DNA of 12,584 nt from Bacteroidota bacterium (GCA_021778375.1 JAJYCM010000048.1:1-12584), one strand, 5' to 3'. Counted from the stretch's first letter, positions 1 through 8,982 are shown. Made by a program: numbers and translations. Notes: generated by a model from the letters alone, not told the origin.

Positions 1-34
1 AAGTAATAAGCAATAAGAGGAGTAATATTTTTTT

Positions 35-64
35 AAGAGATTTCTCCCTCGGGTTAAAATGACA
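35..64 (-). repeat. short interspersed repeat of the 'TGTCATTT...GAGAAATCTCTT' type
   Basis: Read on the minus strand, this stretch begins TGTCATTT, has a short CCCGAGGG core, and ends GAGAAATCTCTT. I recall a very common interspersed repeat with the same two ends and a variable middle in Bacteroidota, Chlorobi and relatives. It lies just downstream of the galactanase stop codon, where it could also help end transcription, but no strong hairpin followed by a T-tract is visible. The family assignment is from memory; only one copy is in the window. Confidence 0.4.
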
Positions 65-94
65 CAATTATGTTATAAAAGAGAAATTAGATTT

Positions 95-1408
95 TTATTT
101 CAGCAAAATGATTTTTTTTGTCTCTAAAAAATTACCTGACTTTATCATGCAAAGATAAACTCCGCTAGGAACATTTTGAGCTGACCAAGAAATACTGTAA
201 CTACCGGCATGCTTATAAGTATCTACAAGACTGGTTACTTCCTTGCCAAGAACATCATAGATTACAATTGAAGTATTTGAAGATTTAGGAAGCGTGTATT
301 CAATATTTGTATTCGGGTTAAATGAATTAGGAAAAATATTGAAATCAAAATTAGTAGAAGTACTTTTTTCTTTTTTTACCGAAGTGACATTTATACCTAA
401 AAAAGCATCTAAAGCAGCAGTAGGTTCTTTTGTTAGAGGATCCCATGCTCCAAGTTGATACCCCTGCCAATTATAGCTCTCAGGCTCCCAATAAAATACT
501 CCCAACCCGTTTACTGATTTTGTTTTTGCTATTAGATCTAAAAGATATTGATTTGCTTGAACCGGCTGGTTATAGAGATAGCCTGCTTCACAAACCATTA
601 CTTTTGTATTATACCTGGCAATCATATCTTTCATAGTTATCAAAGCAAGACTATCGTCGACTTGCCAAGATAAATTAGCCCAATATGGATAAACTGACAT
701 TCCTATAATATCCCATTTTGCGCCGTAGGTTTTTAAACCATCGAAAATCTGTCTGAACATGGAATCCTTATGTCCGTCCTCCAGATGAACAATTACTTGA
801 ATTGTACTATCAACAGCTTTAACGGCATTATAGCTGCTAGTAATCAATTTGGCAAAATTGCTCATATTTGCCGGAGCTTTTCCATCCGGCCACAACATTC
901 CATTGCCAACTTCATTACCAATCTGAACCCACTTGGGAGTAACACCGATAGATTTCAGAGTATCTAATACACTATAGACATGATTATAAACATCAGTCTG
1001 CAATTGAGCAAATGAATCATTTGTCCAAGCAGCGGGCTTAGTTTGGTGCCCAGGGTCTGCCCAAGTATCACTTAAGTGGAAATCAATCAATATATTAAAC
1101 CCCATACTATCAGCAATATAAGCCATATGCGCAACATCTTTTTTACTGCAATACCCTCCGGTTGGATTAACCCAGACTCTAAAACGTAATGCATTTATCC
1201 CTTTCTCTTTTAATATCTCCATGCAATTCTTCTGGATTCCTGAATTATCTTTGAAGACGTACCCAGAATTCTGCATTTGTGATAACCACCCGATATCCGC
1301 ACCATTTGCAAATTGCGCTTTTACTTTTTGAGGTAGAAATAGTAGTAAAAGAAATAGTGTAATTACCGGTAGACGTTTTGCTAACAATAATAAATTATAT
1401 TTATTCAA
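95..1408 (-). CDS. secreted GH53 arabinogalactan endo-beta-1,4-galactanase with T9SS sorting tail
   Basis: This enzyme should cut internal beta-1,4 bonds of galactan (pectin type I arabinogalactan side chains) outside the cell. A signal peptide covers about residues 1-31 (basic start, leucine-rich core, cleavage near KAQ). The GH53 barrel spans about 35-338. The acid/base is Glu166 in QIGNEVGNGMLWPDG and the nucleophile Glu274 in VMVCEAGY, both as expected for the family. Residues 355-437 form a type A T9SS tail (FPNSFNPNTNIEY at its start, SGVYLCMIKSGN and KKIILLK near its end), so the protein probably crosses the outer membrane or is anchored on the surface. The start codon is TTG at 1406-1408, preceded by a purine-rich AGAGAG. 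The next Met (residue 45) would lose the signal peptide, so TTG is preferred. It follows the GH2 gene by 71 bases in the same direction, without an obvious terminator between them, so co-transcription is plausible. Confidence 0.93.
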   Translation of the reverse strand: MNKYNLLLLAKRLPVITLFLLLLFLPQKVKAQFANGADIGWLSQMQNSGYVFKDNSGIQKNCMEILKEKGINALRFRVWVNPTGGYCSKKDVAHMAYIADSMGFNILIDFHLSDTWADPGHQTKPAAWTNDSFAQLQTDVYNHVYSVLDTLKSIGVTPKWVQIGNEVGNGMLWPDGKAPANMSNFAKLITSSYNAVKAVDSTIQVIVHLEDGHKDSMFRQIFDGLKTYGAKWDIIGMSVYPYWANLSWQVDDSLALITMKDMIARYNTKVMVCEAGYLYNQPVQANQYLLDLIAKTKSVNGLGVFYWEPESYNWQGYQLGAWDPLTKEPTAALDAFLGINVTSVKKEKSTSTNFDFNIFPNSFNPNTNIEYTLPKSSNTSIVIYDVLGKEVTSLVDTYKHAGSYSISWSAQNVPSGVYLCMIKSGNFLETKKIILLK

Positions 1409-1479
1409 TTTATTCTCTCTAACATTTAGATAGTTAAAAATGTTAATTTATATTAAAAAGATTATACATCGTGAATCGA

Positions 1480-3993
1480 TTACTTAGCAGTAATTTCAAT
1501 TTGTGCACTTTTCAATCCTTTCGATTCTGCTTCAAGCTTTATATTTCCGGATTTATCCTTAGATTGAATAACAACTAAGCACATGCCGTTAAAAGCTTTC
1601 CTATAATTTACCTTAAAAGATTCATGACTTGTTTCGGACCCGTTATCGACACCTATAATTTTTCCCTCTCCGGATACTTTGAAATTAACTAAATTATCCG
1701 CATAAGGAACCATTGTACCTTCTTTATCCATTACCCTAACTGTAACATAAGAAAGATCTCTGCCGTCAGCTGAAATCGTATCTCTATCAGGTTCAATAGA
1801 TATTTCTGCCGGAGCACCAGCGGATTTATCAATATCTGTTAAAGTTACATTATCTCCGAACAGACCCACAGCCTTGAGTGTACCCGGGACATAAGGAACT
1901 CGCCACATTAAGTGCAAATCGTCACTTGTTTTTTCCTTTGTACCTAAAGATTTCCCATTCAAGAATAATTCAACTTCTTTGCAATTAGTATATGCCCAAA
2001 CATCTACCGAGTCTCCATTTTTCCAATTTGGTTTTCCATCTTTTACAGTAGTCCAACATTGTGGATTCCATGGAGGGAAAATGTGTAACACCGGTTTATT
2101 AGTCCATTCACTTTGGTATAAATAATATGCATCCTTTGGAAAACCGGCAAGATCGATAACTCCGAAATATGAACTGCGCGATGGCCAACTATAAGGAGTT
2201 GGTTCACCTAAATAATCAAAGCCTGTCCAAATAAACATTCCGGAAACAAAATCATCATTCATTACTGTTCTTAGCGCTTCCTCATTAGTTTCGCCCCAGG
2301 AGGCGCTGCAATTATCATATGAGGAACATGTATTATCCGGGTTTCCTGTAGTAAAAGGTAAATCCCAGCGAACAGGCCACCGGCGAATACTATCAGAAGG
2401 CATATCGTAATGTCCGCGAGTTTGCAGAGCCGAAGTAGTTTCCGAGCCGATTAGTTTTTGTCCAGGATAAGTTGTAAGAAAATCTTTATAATCATTTTGA
2501 TGATAACTAAAGCCAATTATATCAAGCGCACCGGATTTAATAATGTAATTTGACAAACCGGGTCTGTTGCAATTAGAAGTAATAGCACGGGTTGTATCAA
2601 GGTTCCTAATTATACCGGCCAATTCGCGAGAAATTGTAGTACCGATGCTGTCACCTTGTTCAGGTATTTCATTTCCGATACTCCACATAAATATGCTGGG
2701 ATGGTTGCGATCTCTTAAAATCATATCTTGTAAATCCCGCTTATGCCATTTATCCCAATCAAGCGAATAGTCATATTTTGTTTTTGCTTCTTTCCACATA
2801 TCAAATGCTTCATCCATTACTATGAAGCCCATCTTATCGCAAAGATCAAGCAGCTCAGGATCGGGAGGATTGTGCGAAGTCCGGATGCCATTGCATCCCA
2901 TATTTTTCAATATTTCAAGCTGACGTTCAATAGCACGCTTATTAACTGCTGCACCAAGGCAACCAAGATCAGAATGGTCACATACTCCGTGTATCTCCAC
3001 ATGTTTACCATTTAAGAAAAATCCCTTGGAAACAGTAAACTCAAAGGTTCTGATTCCAAATGTTGTATTGTAATTATCACATATTTGATTATTATACTTA
3101 ATTGTCGTAATTGCTTTATATAAATAAGGATTTTCAATCGACCATAATTCGGGATTTTTTACTGTTAATTCTTGGTTGACTTCAACTAAGGAATCTTTTT
3201 TTACCAAAGCCGGAGTTTCTGTTTCTGCAATTTTTTCACCTTCTTTATTTAACACAGTTGTTTTTATTAAAACCTTCTGATCATGTAAAAAGGCATTTCG
3301 CACTTTAATTTTAATTGAAACTTTTGCAGATTTTTCGGTTACTTCGGGAGTTGTAATAAATGTACCCCAATGATCAATAAATATTTTATGTGTTGTTACA
3401 AGCCAAACGTTTCTATAAATACCCGAACCGGAATACCAGCGCGAATTCGGTTGTTTGGAATTATCAACCTTTACCGCAATTAGGTTGTCATTATTGCCAT
3501 ATTTTAAATATGGAGTTAACTCATATCGAAATGAACTATATCCATAAGGTCTAAATCCGAGTAAATGACCATTTAACCAAACTTCGCTGTTTCTGTAAAT
3601 CCCGTCGAAATCAATAAAGACGAGCTTGTCCTTATCCGATTCCGGCAGTTTAAAAGTTTTCCTATACCAACCGATACCTCCGGGCAAAGCACCGCCTCCG
3701 ATACCGGCAGGATTATCTTTACTAAACTTACCCTCAATACTCCAGTCATGGGGGAGATCCAATTTCCGCCAATTAGAATCATTATATTTATTCTCCGGCG
3801 CATTATTAATATCACCTAGGTGGAACTTCCAACTAAAATCGAATGAAAATTTTGTCCTTTCCTTAACAGACATTGGGTGTGTCTTTTTATTCGATCCATT
3901 ATTACTTGAGGGAAATGAAGCAAATAAAAGATTTAACGTTGTTAAGAACATTAAAAACATAAGTCCAGCCACTTTGTATTTAATCTTAATCAT
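1480..3993 (-). CDS. exported GH2 beta-galactosidase with DUF4982 and C-terminal GH2 domain 5
   Basis: This large GH2 enzyme probably releases terminal beta-galactose from galacto-oligosaccharides made by the neighbouring galactanase. A signal peptide covers about residues 1-25, with no lipobox cysteine. The order is then the GH2 sugar-binding jelly roll (about 48-200), an Ig-like sandwich (205-315), the catalytic barrel (320-600), a DUF4982-like domain (about 650-720, with VELFLNGKSLG) and a C-terminal Ig-like domain (about 730-835). The acid/base is Glu442 in MWSIGNEIPEQGD and the likely nucleophile Glu518 in LIGSETTS. The 837-residue length and layout fit the Bacteroidota-type GH2 enzymes. 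Unlike GH53 it has no T9SS tail, so it is more likely periplasmic. The ATG at 3991-3993 has GGAG 12 bases upstream. Substrate is inferred from neighbours; beta-glucuronidase or another GH2 activity cannot be excluded from motifs alone. Confidence 0.9.
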   Translation of the reverse strand: MIKIKYKVAGLMFLMFLTTLNLLFASFPSSNNGSNKKTHPMSVKERTKFSFDFSWKFHLGDINNAPENKYNDSNWRKLDLPHDWSIEGKFSKDNPAGIGGGALPGGIGWYRKTFKLPESDKDKLVFIDFDGIYRNSEVWLNGHLLGFRPYGYSSFRYELTPYLKYGNNDNLIAVKVDNSKQPNSRWYSGSGIYRNVWLVTTHKIFIDHWGTFITTPEVTEKSAKVSIKIKVRNAFLHDQKVLIKTTVLNKEGEKIAETETPALVKKDSLVEVNQELTVKNPELWSIENPYLYKAITTIKYNNQICDNYNTTFGIRTFEFTVSKGFFLNGKHVEIHGVCDHSDLGCLGAAVNKRAIERQLEILKNMGCNGIRTSHNPPDPELLDLCDKMGFIVMDEAFDMWKEAKTKYDYSLDWDKWHKRDLQDMILRDRNHPSIFMWSIGNEIPEQGDSIGTTISRELAGIIRNLDTTRAITSNCNRPGLSNYIIKSGALDIIGFSYHQNDYKDFLTTYPGQKLIGSETTSALQTRGHYDMPSDSIRRWPVRWDLPFTTGNPDNTCSSYDNCSASWGETNEEALRTVMNDDFVSGMFIWTGFDYLGEPTPYSWPSRSSYFGVIDLAGFPKDAYYLYQSEWTNKPVLHIFPPWNPQCWTTVKDGKPNWKNGDSVDVWAYTNCKEVELFLNGKSLGTKEKTSDDLHLMWRVPYVPGTLKAVGLFGDNVTLTDIDKSAGAPAEISIEPDRDTISADGRDLSYVTVRVMDKEGTMVPYADNLVNFKVSGEGKIIGVDNGSETSHESFKVNYRKAFNGMCLVVIQSKDKSGNIKLEAESKGLKSAQIEITAK

Positions 3994-4081
3994 AACTTAT
4001 AATCTCCATTAAAATGATAATAACATTTTATATTTTCTTTCACTAAAACAAAAACCAATGTTTGAAGCCAACACATTAAAT

Positions 4082-4113
4082 AAAAGAATGAGCGGAAAAG
4101 AATTTTCCGCTCA
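4082..4113 (-). terminator. Rho-independent terminator after the T9SS-tailed fragment
   Basis: Positions 4089-4099 and 4103-4113 are perfect 11-bp inverted arms (TGAGCGGAAAA / TTTTCCGCTCA) around a three-base loop. On the minus strand the hairpin is followed by a T-rich run (ATTCTTTTATTT). It lies 16 bases past the stop codon at 4129. It should end transcripts coming from the right and so separate the transport/Leloir operon from the two glycoside hydrolase genes. Confidence 0.75.
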
Positions 4114-4128
4114 CCATAACCAATGTCG

Positions 4129-4659
4129 CTATTTCATGAGAACTATTTTCTTTGTCAAAGATAAATTACCGGATTGGACTCTATACATATAAATGCCGCT
4201 TGCTAATTTTGATGCATCGAAATTTACAGTATAGTTCCCGGACTGTTGTTCTTGATTGACTAAAGTAGCAACTTCTTGACCTAGCAAATTGTATACTTTA
4301 AGTGTTACAAAACTACTTTGTGGAATACTATATTTTATCATTGTTGAAGGATTAAATGGGTTTGGATAATTTTGGTTTAGCTCAAACCTTGTAGGTAATG
4401 TATTCATAACTGTAGGGACAGCTGTAGCCAACTGTTCCGGGAACCAGTTTAAGTCGCCTAATGCTTTCCCATCTGGTCCTGCAGTTTGGAGCGCTACATT
4501 ACTATATCTCAAATTCTCAGGTACAGGATAACCCTGGGTAGAAGACCAATTAGCAGCCACACCATCCCACGTTGGCGGATCGTAGAGAGGATACACATAA
4601 GGGCGAATGCCTAGACCCGATTGGTTGTTATGCCATAGTGTATCAACAAAGGCTGCCAT
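4129..4659 (-). pseudogene. orphan C-terminal part of a T9SS-secreted protein
   Basis: This open frame of 176 codons appears to be the tail of a larger secreted protein. Residues 88-176 are a clear type A T9SS sorting domain (NQNYPNPFNPST, then LKVYNLLGQEVATLVN, SGIYMYRVQSGN and KKIVLMK). Residues 1-80 are aromatic and proline-rich (LWHNN, YPLYDPPTWDG, GDLNWFPEQ) and look like the region after a catalytic domain, though I recognise no enzyme. There is no signal peptide, and an in-frame TAA lies about 11 codons upstream of the ATG, so the N-terminal part is missing and the piece could not be exported by itself. GGAAG stands just upstream of the ATG, so translation is still possible. It sits between galT and the GH2 gene and has an intact terminator. 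Most likely it is the remnant of a third secreted polysaccharide-active protein lost by deletion. Confidence 0.75.
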
Positions 4660-4811
4660 CTTACTTCCGTTATTATTAATAATAATTAATATTTATTATT
4701 TGAATTTTACATTCTTGTTTCTGTTCTATAGTTGCGGAACTTAAATCATTGCCTTTCATGTCAAAATATTCCTTTGCTTTTTCTTGAATTTAGTTTTGAA
4801 TTTTTCCCTAT

Positions 4812-5864
4812 TTACACTTCTGAAGCTTTATAATGAATAACCGGTAATTCTTTTAAGATTATTGCGCTTAACTCCGGAGTAATGTCTCTTTGAGGTTCAG
4901 CCATCATTTCATAACCCACCATAAATTTTTTTATGCTTGCAGATCTTAATAGCGGCGGATAAAAGTGCATGTGGAGATGCCACTCTTTATATTCTTTACC
5001 GTCAACAGGCGCCTGATGTAAACCAGCCGAATAAGGGAAAGAAGTTTTGAAAAGATTATCATATTTTACCGCTGTAATGCTTAATGCATTAGCAAAATCT
5101 TTCTTTTCACTCTTATTGAGTTGAAGAATATTAGAAACTTTTCTTTTCGATATTATCAAAGTCTCATACGGCCATACAGCCCAAAACGGAACGACAACAG
5201 CAAAAGAAGAATTTTCAAAAACAATTCTTTCTTTTAACTTTCGTTCTAATTTTAGATAGTCGCTTAAGATGCTGCGATTATGTTTTTTGTAATACTGCTT
5301 AAACTGTTTTAATTCTTTTGCAGGCTCAGCGGGAATACTTTCCTGAGCCCATATTTGGCAATGGGGGTGAGGATTGCTATTACCCATAAGAGAACCTTTG
5401 TTCTCAAAGATCTGGATATAATTTATAGCCGGATTGGAAGCAAGAGATCTAAATTCATTCTGCCAGGTTGCAATAACAGTTTCAATTCCCTTTTCTTTCA
5501 TTCCGGCGAGCGTAAGATCATGTCTCGGAGAAAAATTCACAACCCTGCAAATCCCTTTTTCACTTTTTGCGATCAACAAATCATTCCTGTTTTCTGCCTG
5601 ATCAGGAATATCTTCGAGCAATGATGAAAAATCATTTGTAAAGACAAAAGTATTTTTATATTGTGGATTAACTTCCCCGTTTGCGCGATGATTGCCCGGA
5701 CATAGATAACAGTTAGGATCATATCGCGGCCGTTCATCTTTTGACAATGAAGATATTTCACCCTGCCAGGGGCGATTTGTTCTATTCGGTGAAACTAATA
5801 CCCATTCACCGGTCAGAATGTTTTTCCTCCTGTGAGGATAATTATTTAATTCAGGCTGTCGCAT
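4812..5864 (-). CDS. galT: galactose-1-phosphate uridylyltransferase
   Basis: GalT exchanges UMP between UDP-glucose and galactose-1-phosphate, giving UDP-galactose and glucose-1-phosphate, the second step of the Leloir pathway in the cytoplasm. The 350-residue length is normal. The metal-binding Cys52 and Cys55 (NCYLCPG) and His115 (SPRHDLTL) are present. The active site reads GNSNPHPHCQIW with the HPH triad at 166-168, so His168 is the expected uridylylated nucleophile; the residue after the triad is Cys rather than the Gly I know from other GalTs. Conserved C-terminal HLHMHFYPPLLRS follows. The ATG at 5862-5864 lies inside the end of galK (14-base overlap) with only a weak purine-rich site, so translational coupling to galK is likely. 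A 152-base AT-rich gap follows with no clear terminator. Confidence 0.96.
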   Translation of the reverse strand: MRQPELNNYPHRRKNILTGEWVLVSPNRTNRPWQGEISSLSKDERPRYDPNCYLCPGNHRANGEVNPQYKNTFVFTNDFSSLLEDIPDQAENRNDLLIAKSEKGICRVVNFSPRHDLTLAGMKEKGIETVIATWQNEFRSLASNPAINYIQIFENKGSLMGNSNPHPHCQIWAQESIPAEPAKELKQFKQYYKKHNRSILSDYLKLERKLKERIVFENSSFAVVVPFWAVWPYETLIISKRKVSNILQLNKSEKKDFANALSITAVKYDNLFKTSFPYSAGLHQAPVDGKEYKEWHLHMHFYPPLLRSASIKKFMVGYEMMAEPQRDITPELSAIILKELPVIHYKASEV

Positions 5865-7026
5865 TTTCTTTGATTGAAATAATATTTGTCCCGCTGCTAA
5901 TCTTTGTCACATAAATATTAACATCGAGGTTAAATTTTTGTTTATATTTTTCCATAACATGTTTACTGACCTCTTCAATTACATCATTCTCAATTAAGCT
6001 GATTGTACAACCGCCAAATCCTCCGCCCATCATCCTTGATCCATACACCTTAGGATTTTCTTTTGTCAATTCAACCAGGTAATCGAGCTCCTCGCAACTT
6101 ACTTCATAATCTTTGCTCAAACCTTCATGTGTTTGAGACATTAATGATCCAAACGTTTTTAAGTCATGAATTTTTAATGCATCACATGCTTTTAGCAATC
6201 TTAAATCTTCTTCAACTACATATTTACAACGTTGATAAACAACAGGTTCTATTTTGTTTTTGAACTCTTCAAGCAGACCGATAGAGACATCGCGCAGGCT
6301 TTCTATTTGAGGAATTTCACTTTTTATTATTTCAACTCCGGCAGAGCATTCTTTTCTTCTTTGGTTATATTCCGATGAAGCAAGCGAATGCGAGACGTTG
6401 GAATTGAACAGAACGATAGAGATGTTATTATAATCAAACGGAAAATATTCAATTTCAAGAGAGCGGCAATCAATTCGGAGTACTTTTCCCCTTTCGCCAA
6501 AAATATTTATATATTGATCCATTATCCCACAATTCACACCAACAAATTCATTTTCCGCCTTTTGCGCAATCTTAACGAGAGATAATTTGTCAATTTCCAA
6601 GTTATATAAATGATTCAGCGCAAAAGCCAACCCCGCTTCCACTGCTGCTGAGGAGGACAAGCCAGCGCCTATGGGTATGTCTCCGCCAAATACACAATTA
6701 AATCCTGAAAATCTATAGCCACCCTTTTTTAGCTGATCAACGACACCCATTAAATAATTCGGCCAACCTTTTTCCGAGTAGATAATTTTATCTATTGCAA
6801 ATTCAAAACTTTCGTTCATATCGGATGCAAACAGCTTGCATAAGTTATCGCTTCGTGAAGAAATGGCGAAGTAGATCGCCATATCAATAGCAGCAGGAAG
6901 TACAAATCCATAATTATAATCAGTATGTTCACCGATTAGATTTACTCTACCCGGCGACCGGATAATTACCGGGTCAACTTGAAAAATTTCCTTAAACTTC
7001 TTTTCTATTTTATTAGATAATTTCAT
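5851..7026 (-). CDS. galK: galactokinase
   Basis: GalK phosphorylates alpha-D-galactose with ATP to galactose-1-phosphate, the substrate of the next gene, galT. This is a GHMP kinase of normal length (391 residues). The galactokinase signature GRVNLIGEHTDY lies at 26-37 with catalytic Arg27, the ATP-binding PIGAGLSSSAA at 118-128, the catalytic base Asp170 in CGIMDQ, and the third GHMP motif MGGGFGGC at 333-340. The start at 7024-7026 has no Shine-Dalgarno sequence; it sits 7 bases after the stop codon of the small membrane protein, so ribosomes may re-initiate from that gene. It overlaps galT by 14 bases. The overlap and spacing show a tightly built operon: symporter, small protein, galK, galT. 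Confidence 0.97.
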   Translation of the reverse strand: MKLSNKIEKKFKEIFQVDPVIIRSPGRVNLIGEHTDYNYGFVLPAAIDMAIYFAISSRSDNLCKLFASDMNESFEFAIDKIIYSEKGWPNYLMGVVDQLKKGGYRFSGFNCVFGGDIPIGAGLSSSAAVEAGLAFALNHLYNLEIDKLSLVKIAQKAENEFVGVNCGIMDQYINIFGERGKVLRIDCRSLEIEYFPFDYNNISIVLFNSNVSHSLASSEYNQRRKECSAGVEIIKSEIPQIESLRDVSIGLLEEFKNKIEPVVYQRCKYVVEEDLRLLKACDALKIHDLKTFGSLMSQTHEGLSKDYEVSCEELDYLVELTKENPKVYGSRMMGGGFGGCTISLIENDVIEEVSKHVMEKYKQKFNLDVNIYVTKISSGTNIISIKENATA

Positions 7027-7033
7027 ATAAAGA

Positions 7034-7249
7034 TCATACAGTTTGTTTCCTAGTTTTCAAAAACATAAATCCGCCGAACAGCATCATAACGGCACCCCAC
7101 CAAATATCGGGATGAGTATTTGCAAGGACAGTACTTACAGCCGGAGGATGAATGATTAAATAAATTCCATTCAAGAAAATAATTGTCCCCATCACCATGA
7201 GAATCATTCCGACAAAAAACCAAATCGGTTTCATTTTTTTATCACTCAT
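7034..7249 (-). CDS. small two-helix membrane protein linked to the symporter
   Basis: This 71-residue protein has two hydrophobic segments, about residues 8-32 (WFFVGMILMVMGTIIFLNGIY) and 49-64 (WWGAVMMLFGGFMF). A short loop with NTHPDIWWG separates them, and both ends are basic. It is not named by any family I can assign with certainty. A good AAGGA site stands 7 bases before the ATG. It lies 32 bases after the symporter gene and 7 bases before galK, so it is made with them. Several SSS transporters have a small membrane partner (for example PanF with YhdT, or the DUF485 and DUF4212 proteins beside acetate-type symporters), so a symporter accessory subunit is a reasonable guess. No function is shown by the sequence itself. 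Confidence 0.85.
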   Translation of the reverse strand: MSDKKMKPIWFFVGMILMVMGTIIFLNGIYLIIHPPAVSTVLANTHPDIWWGAVMMLFGGFMFLKTRKQTV

Positions 7250-7281
7250 AAATATTCCTTAGACATTGATTTATAAAACAA

Positions 7282-8958
7282 TTACCAGAACATGATATTT
7301 AATGCAATTAAAACGATAAGAGAGATCACGGCGTAAAACTCCGGACGTTTTAAGAACGGCAAATGACTATCATAATTTTCTTCAGTTAATCCTTTTACCA
7401 AGCCAACTAATTCATCCTTTTTCCTTTTCTTTGTAAAGAGACTAACTATCACTGTAACACCCGCGCAAATTACCCATGCCCACCATGCCCGCCAGAAATT
7501 TGCAGCCATATCGCTTTGAACGTGGGACATAGTTATAATGCTTTCACTAAACCAGTGGAATTTGACTGCCATATACATTGCAAATGAAGAAGACATTCCT
7601 GCAACGAGTCCCCAAAAAGCTCCGCTTGGGGTGATCCACCAGATAAACATACCAAGCAGCATAGTTGCAAACAGCGGGGCATTTACCCAGGAAAATATTG
7701 CCTGCATATAATCCATAATACTCGGAAAACTTTTTGCCCAATATGCTGTACCGAGAGAAATTATAACTCCAACAACAGTAGAAGCCCTTCCCATCCAAAG
7801 CAGATGAGAATCAGACGCCTTTTTATTAAGCACCGATTTATAAATATCGTAAGTCCAAACAGTATTGAATGCGCTAATATTTCCTGCTTGTCCTGCCATA
7901 AACCCGGCAAGCAAAGCAGTAACTCCAAGCCCAACCAAACCGGAAGGATAATACCGGGCAATTAATAGGGGCAGCGCCGAGTCATAGTTTATATGTCCTC
8001 CGTCGTGCAAAAGCTTAAATCCGCTATTAGGTTCTTTTGAAAGGACAATGGCAATTAAACCGGCAAGTATGACAATAAAAGGCAAAGCCATTTTAAAGAA
8101 AGAAGCAATAATGGGAGTCATACGTGCTGAGCGTAAATTCTTTGCAGAAAATGCGCGTTGAATTACAAGGAAATCAGTTGTCCAATATCCGAATGAAAGG
8201 ACAAATCCAAGCCCAAGGACAATACCGCCCCAATTAACAAACATTCCATTTAAATTCGGGTTTGAAGACGTGGACCAGAGAGTAGTAAAAGAGACCTGAG
8301 AATTAAGTTCATTGATCCGGGTCATAATTTCTTTTACACTACCAATTTCAAGAATACCAAGGATTGAAACTAAGAATAATCCAAACCATATTAAGAAAAA
8401 CTGTATAATTTCTGTAAAGATAGCAGACATTAATCCGCTTAAGCCGACATAAGCCGCAACGGTTATGGCTGAAATCCACATACTTATATCCCAATTCCAA
8501 CCAATAAAAGTATGGAGAACAAGTGCCATAGCATAAAGGTTAATCCCGGAAACCAGGAGAGTCATAATAGCAAAAGCAATTCCATTTAGGACGCGAGTTT
8601 TTTCATCAAAGCGAAGTTTAAGATAACCGGGGACGGATTTTATTTTGCTGCTGTAATAGAACGGCATCATATATACTCCTAAGAAAAGCATAGCAGGAAT
8701 AGCTCCGATCCAGTAAAAGTGTGCAACATACATTCCATACTTGAATGTATTGCCGGTCATTCCCAAGAGTTCAAGTGCTCCTAGATTAGCAGAAAGAAAT
8801 GCAATCCCCGCAACCCAGGAAGAATTTTTTCGTCCTGCAAGAAAGAAATCTTCCTCATTTGTGGTAAATTTTCTTAGATACCAGCCGATACCAAGTACAA
8901 ATGCGAAATAAACAATAATAATAGTCCAATCAACAAAAGATAGTCCAATAGCCTGCAT
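7282..8958 (-). CDS. sodium/sugar symporter, SSS family (probable galactose importer)
   Basis: This 558-residue protein has about 14 membrane helices and the SSS family signature around YVGLSGLMSAIFTEIIQFFLIWFG (about residues 170-195). The N-terminal segment SFVDWTIIIVYFAFVLGIGWYLRK and the following EEDFFLAGR are typical of SGLT-like members, which import a sugar with Na+ across the inner membrane. Its place between a LacI-type regulator and galK/galT makes galactose the best-supported substrate; a short galacto-oligosaccharide is possible but less usual for this family. The ATG has AGAGGA about 6 bases upstream. A perfect LacI-type operator lies 54 bases upstream of the start codon. It is the first gene of the transport/Leloir operon. 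Confidence 0.93.
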   Translation of the reverse strand: MQAIGLSFVDWTIIIVYFAFVLGIGWYLRKFTTNEEDFFLAGRKNSSWVAGIAFLSANLGALELLGMTGNTFKYGMYVAHFYWIGAIPAMLFLGVYMMPFYYSSKIKSVPGYLKLRFDEKTRVLNGIAFAIMTLLVSGINLYAMALVLHTFIGWNWDISMWISAITVAAYVGLSGLMSAIFTEIIQFFLIWFGLFLVSILGILEIGSVKEIMTRINELNSQVSFTTLWSTSSNPNLNGMFVNWGGIVLGLGFVLSFGYWTTDFLVIQRAFSAKNLRSARMTPIIASFFKMALPFIVILAGLIAIVLSKEPNSGFKLLHDGGHINYDSALPLLIARYYPSGLVGLGVTALLAGFMAGQAGNISAFNTVWTYDIYKSVLNKKASDSHLLWMGRASTVVGVIISLGTAYWAKSFPSIMDYMQAIFSWVNAPLFATMLLGMFIWWITPSGAFWGLVAGMSSSFAMYMAVKFHWFSESIITMSHVQSDMAANFWRAWWAWVICAGVTVIVSLFTKKRKKDELVGLVKGLTEENYDSHLPFLKRPEFYAVISLIVLIALNIMFW

Positions 8959-8982
8959 AGATTCCTCTTCAATAAGAATTTA

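Noticed and set aside
1409..1479. Terminator or separate promoter between GH2 and GH53
   Set aside because: No stem longer than about 4 bp and no credible promoter pair is visible in this AT-rich gap.
3405..3412. AAACGTTT core inside the GH2 coding region as a third operator
   Set aside because: It lacks the outer G/C pair of the two perfect sites (GCCAAACGTTTC context) and lies deep within coding sequence.
3626..4012. Plus-strand open frame of 128 codons opposite the GH2 N-terminus
   Set aside because: It lies entirely opposite well-supported GH2 sequence and shows no motif of its own.
6151..6158. AAACGTTT core inside galK as a further operator
   Set aside because: The outer bases do not match the palindrome and the place is internal to a gene; most likely chance.
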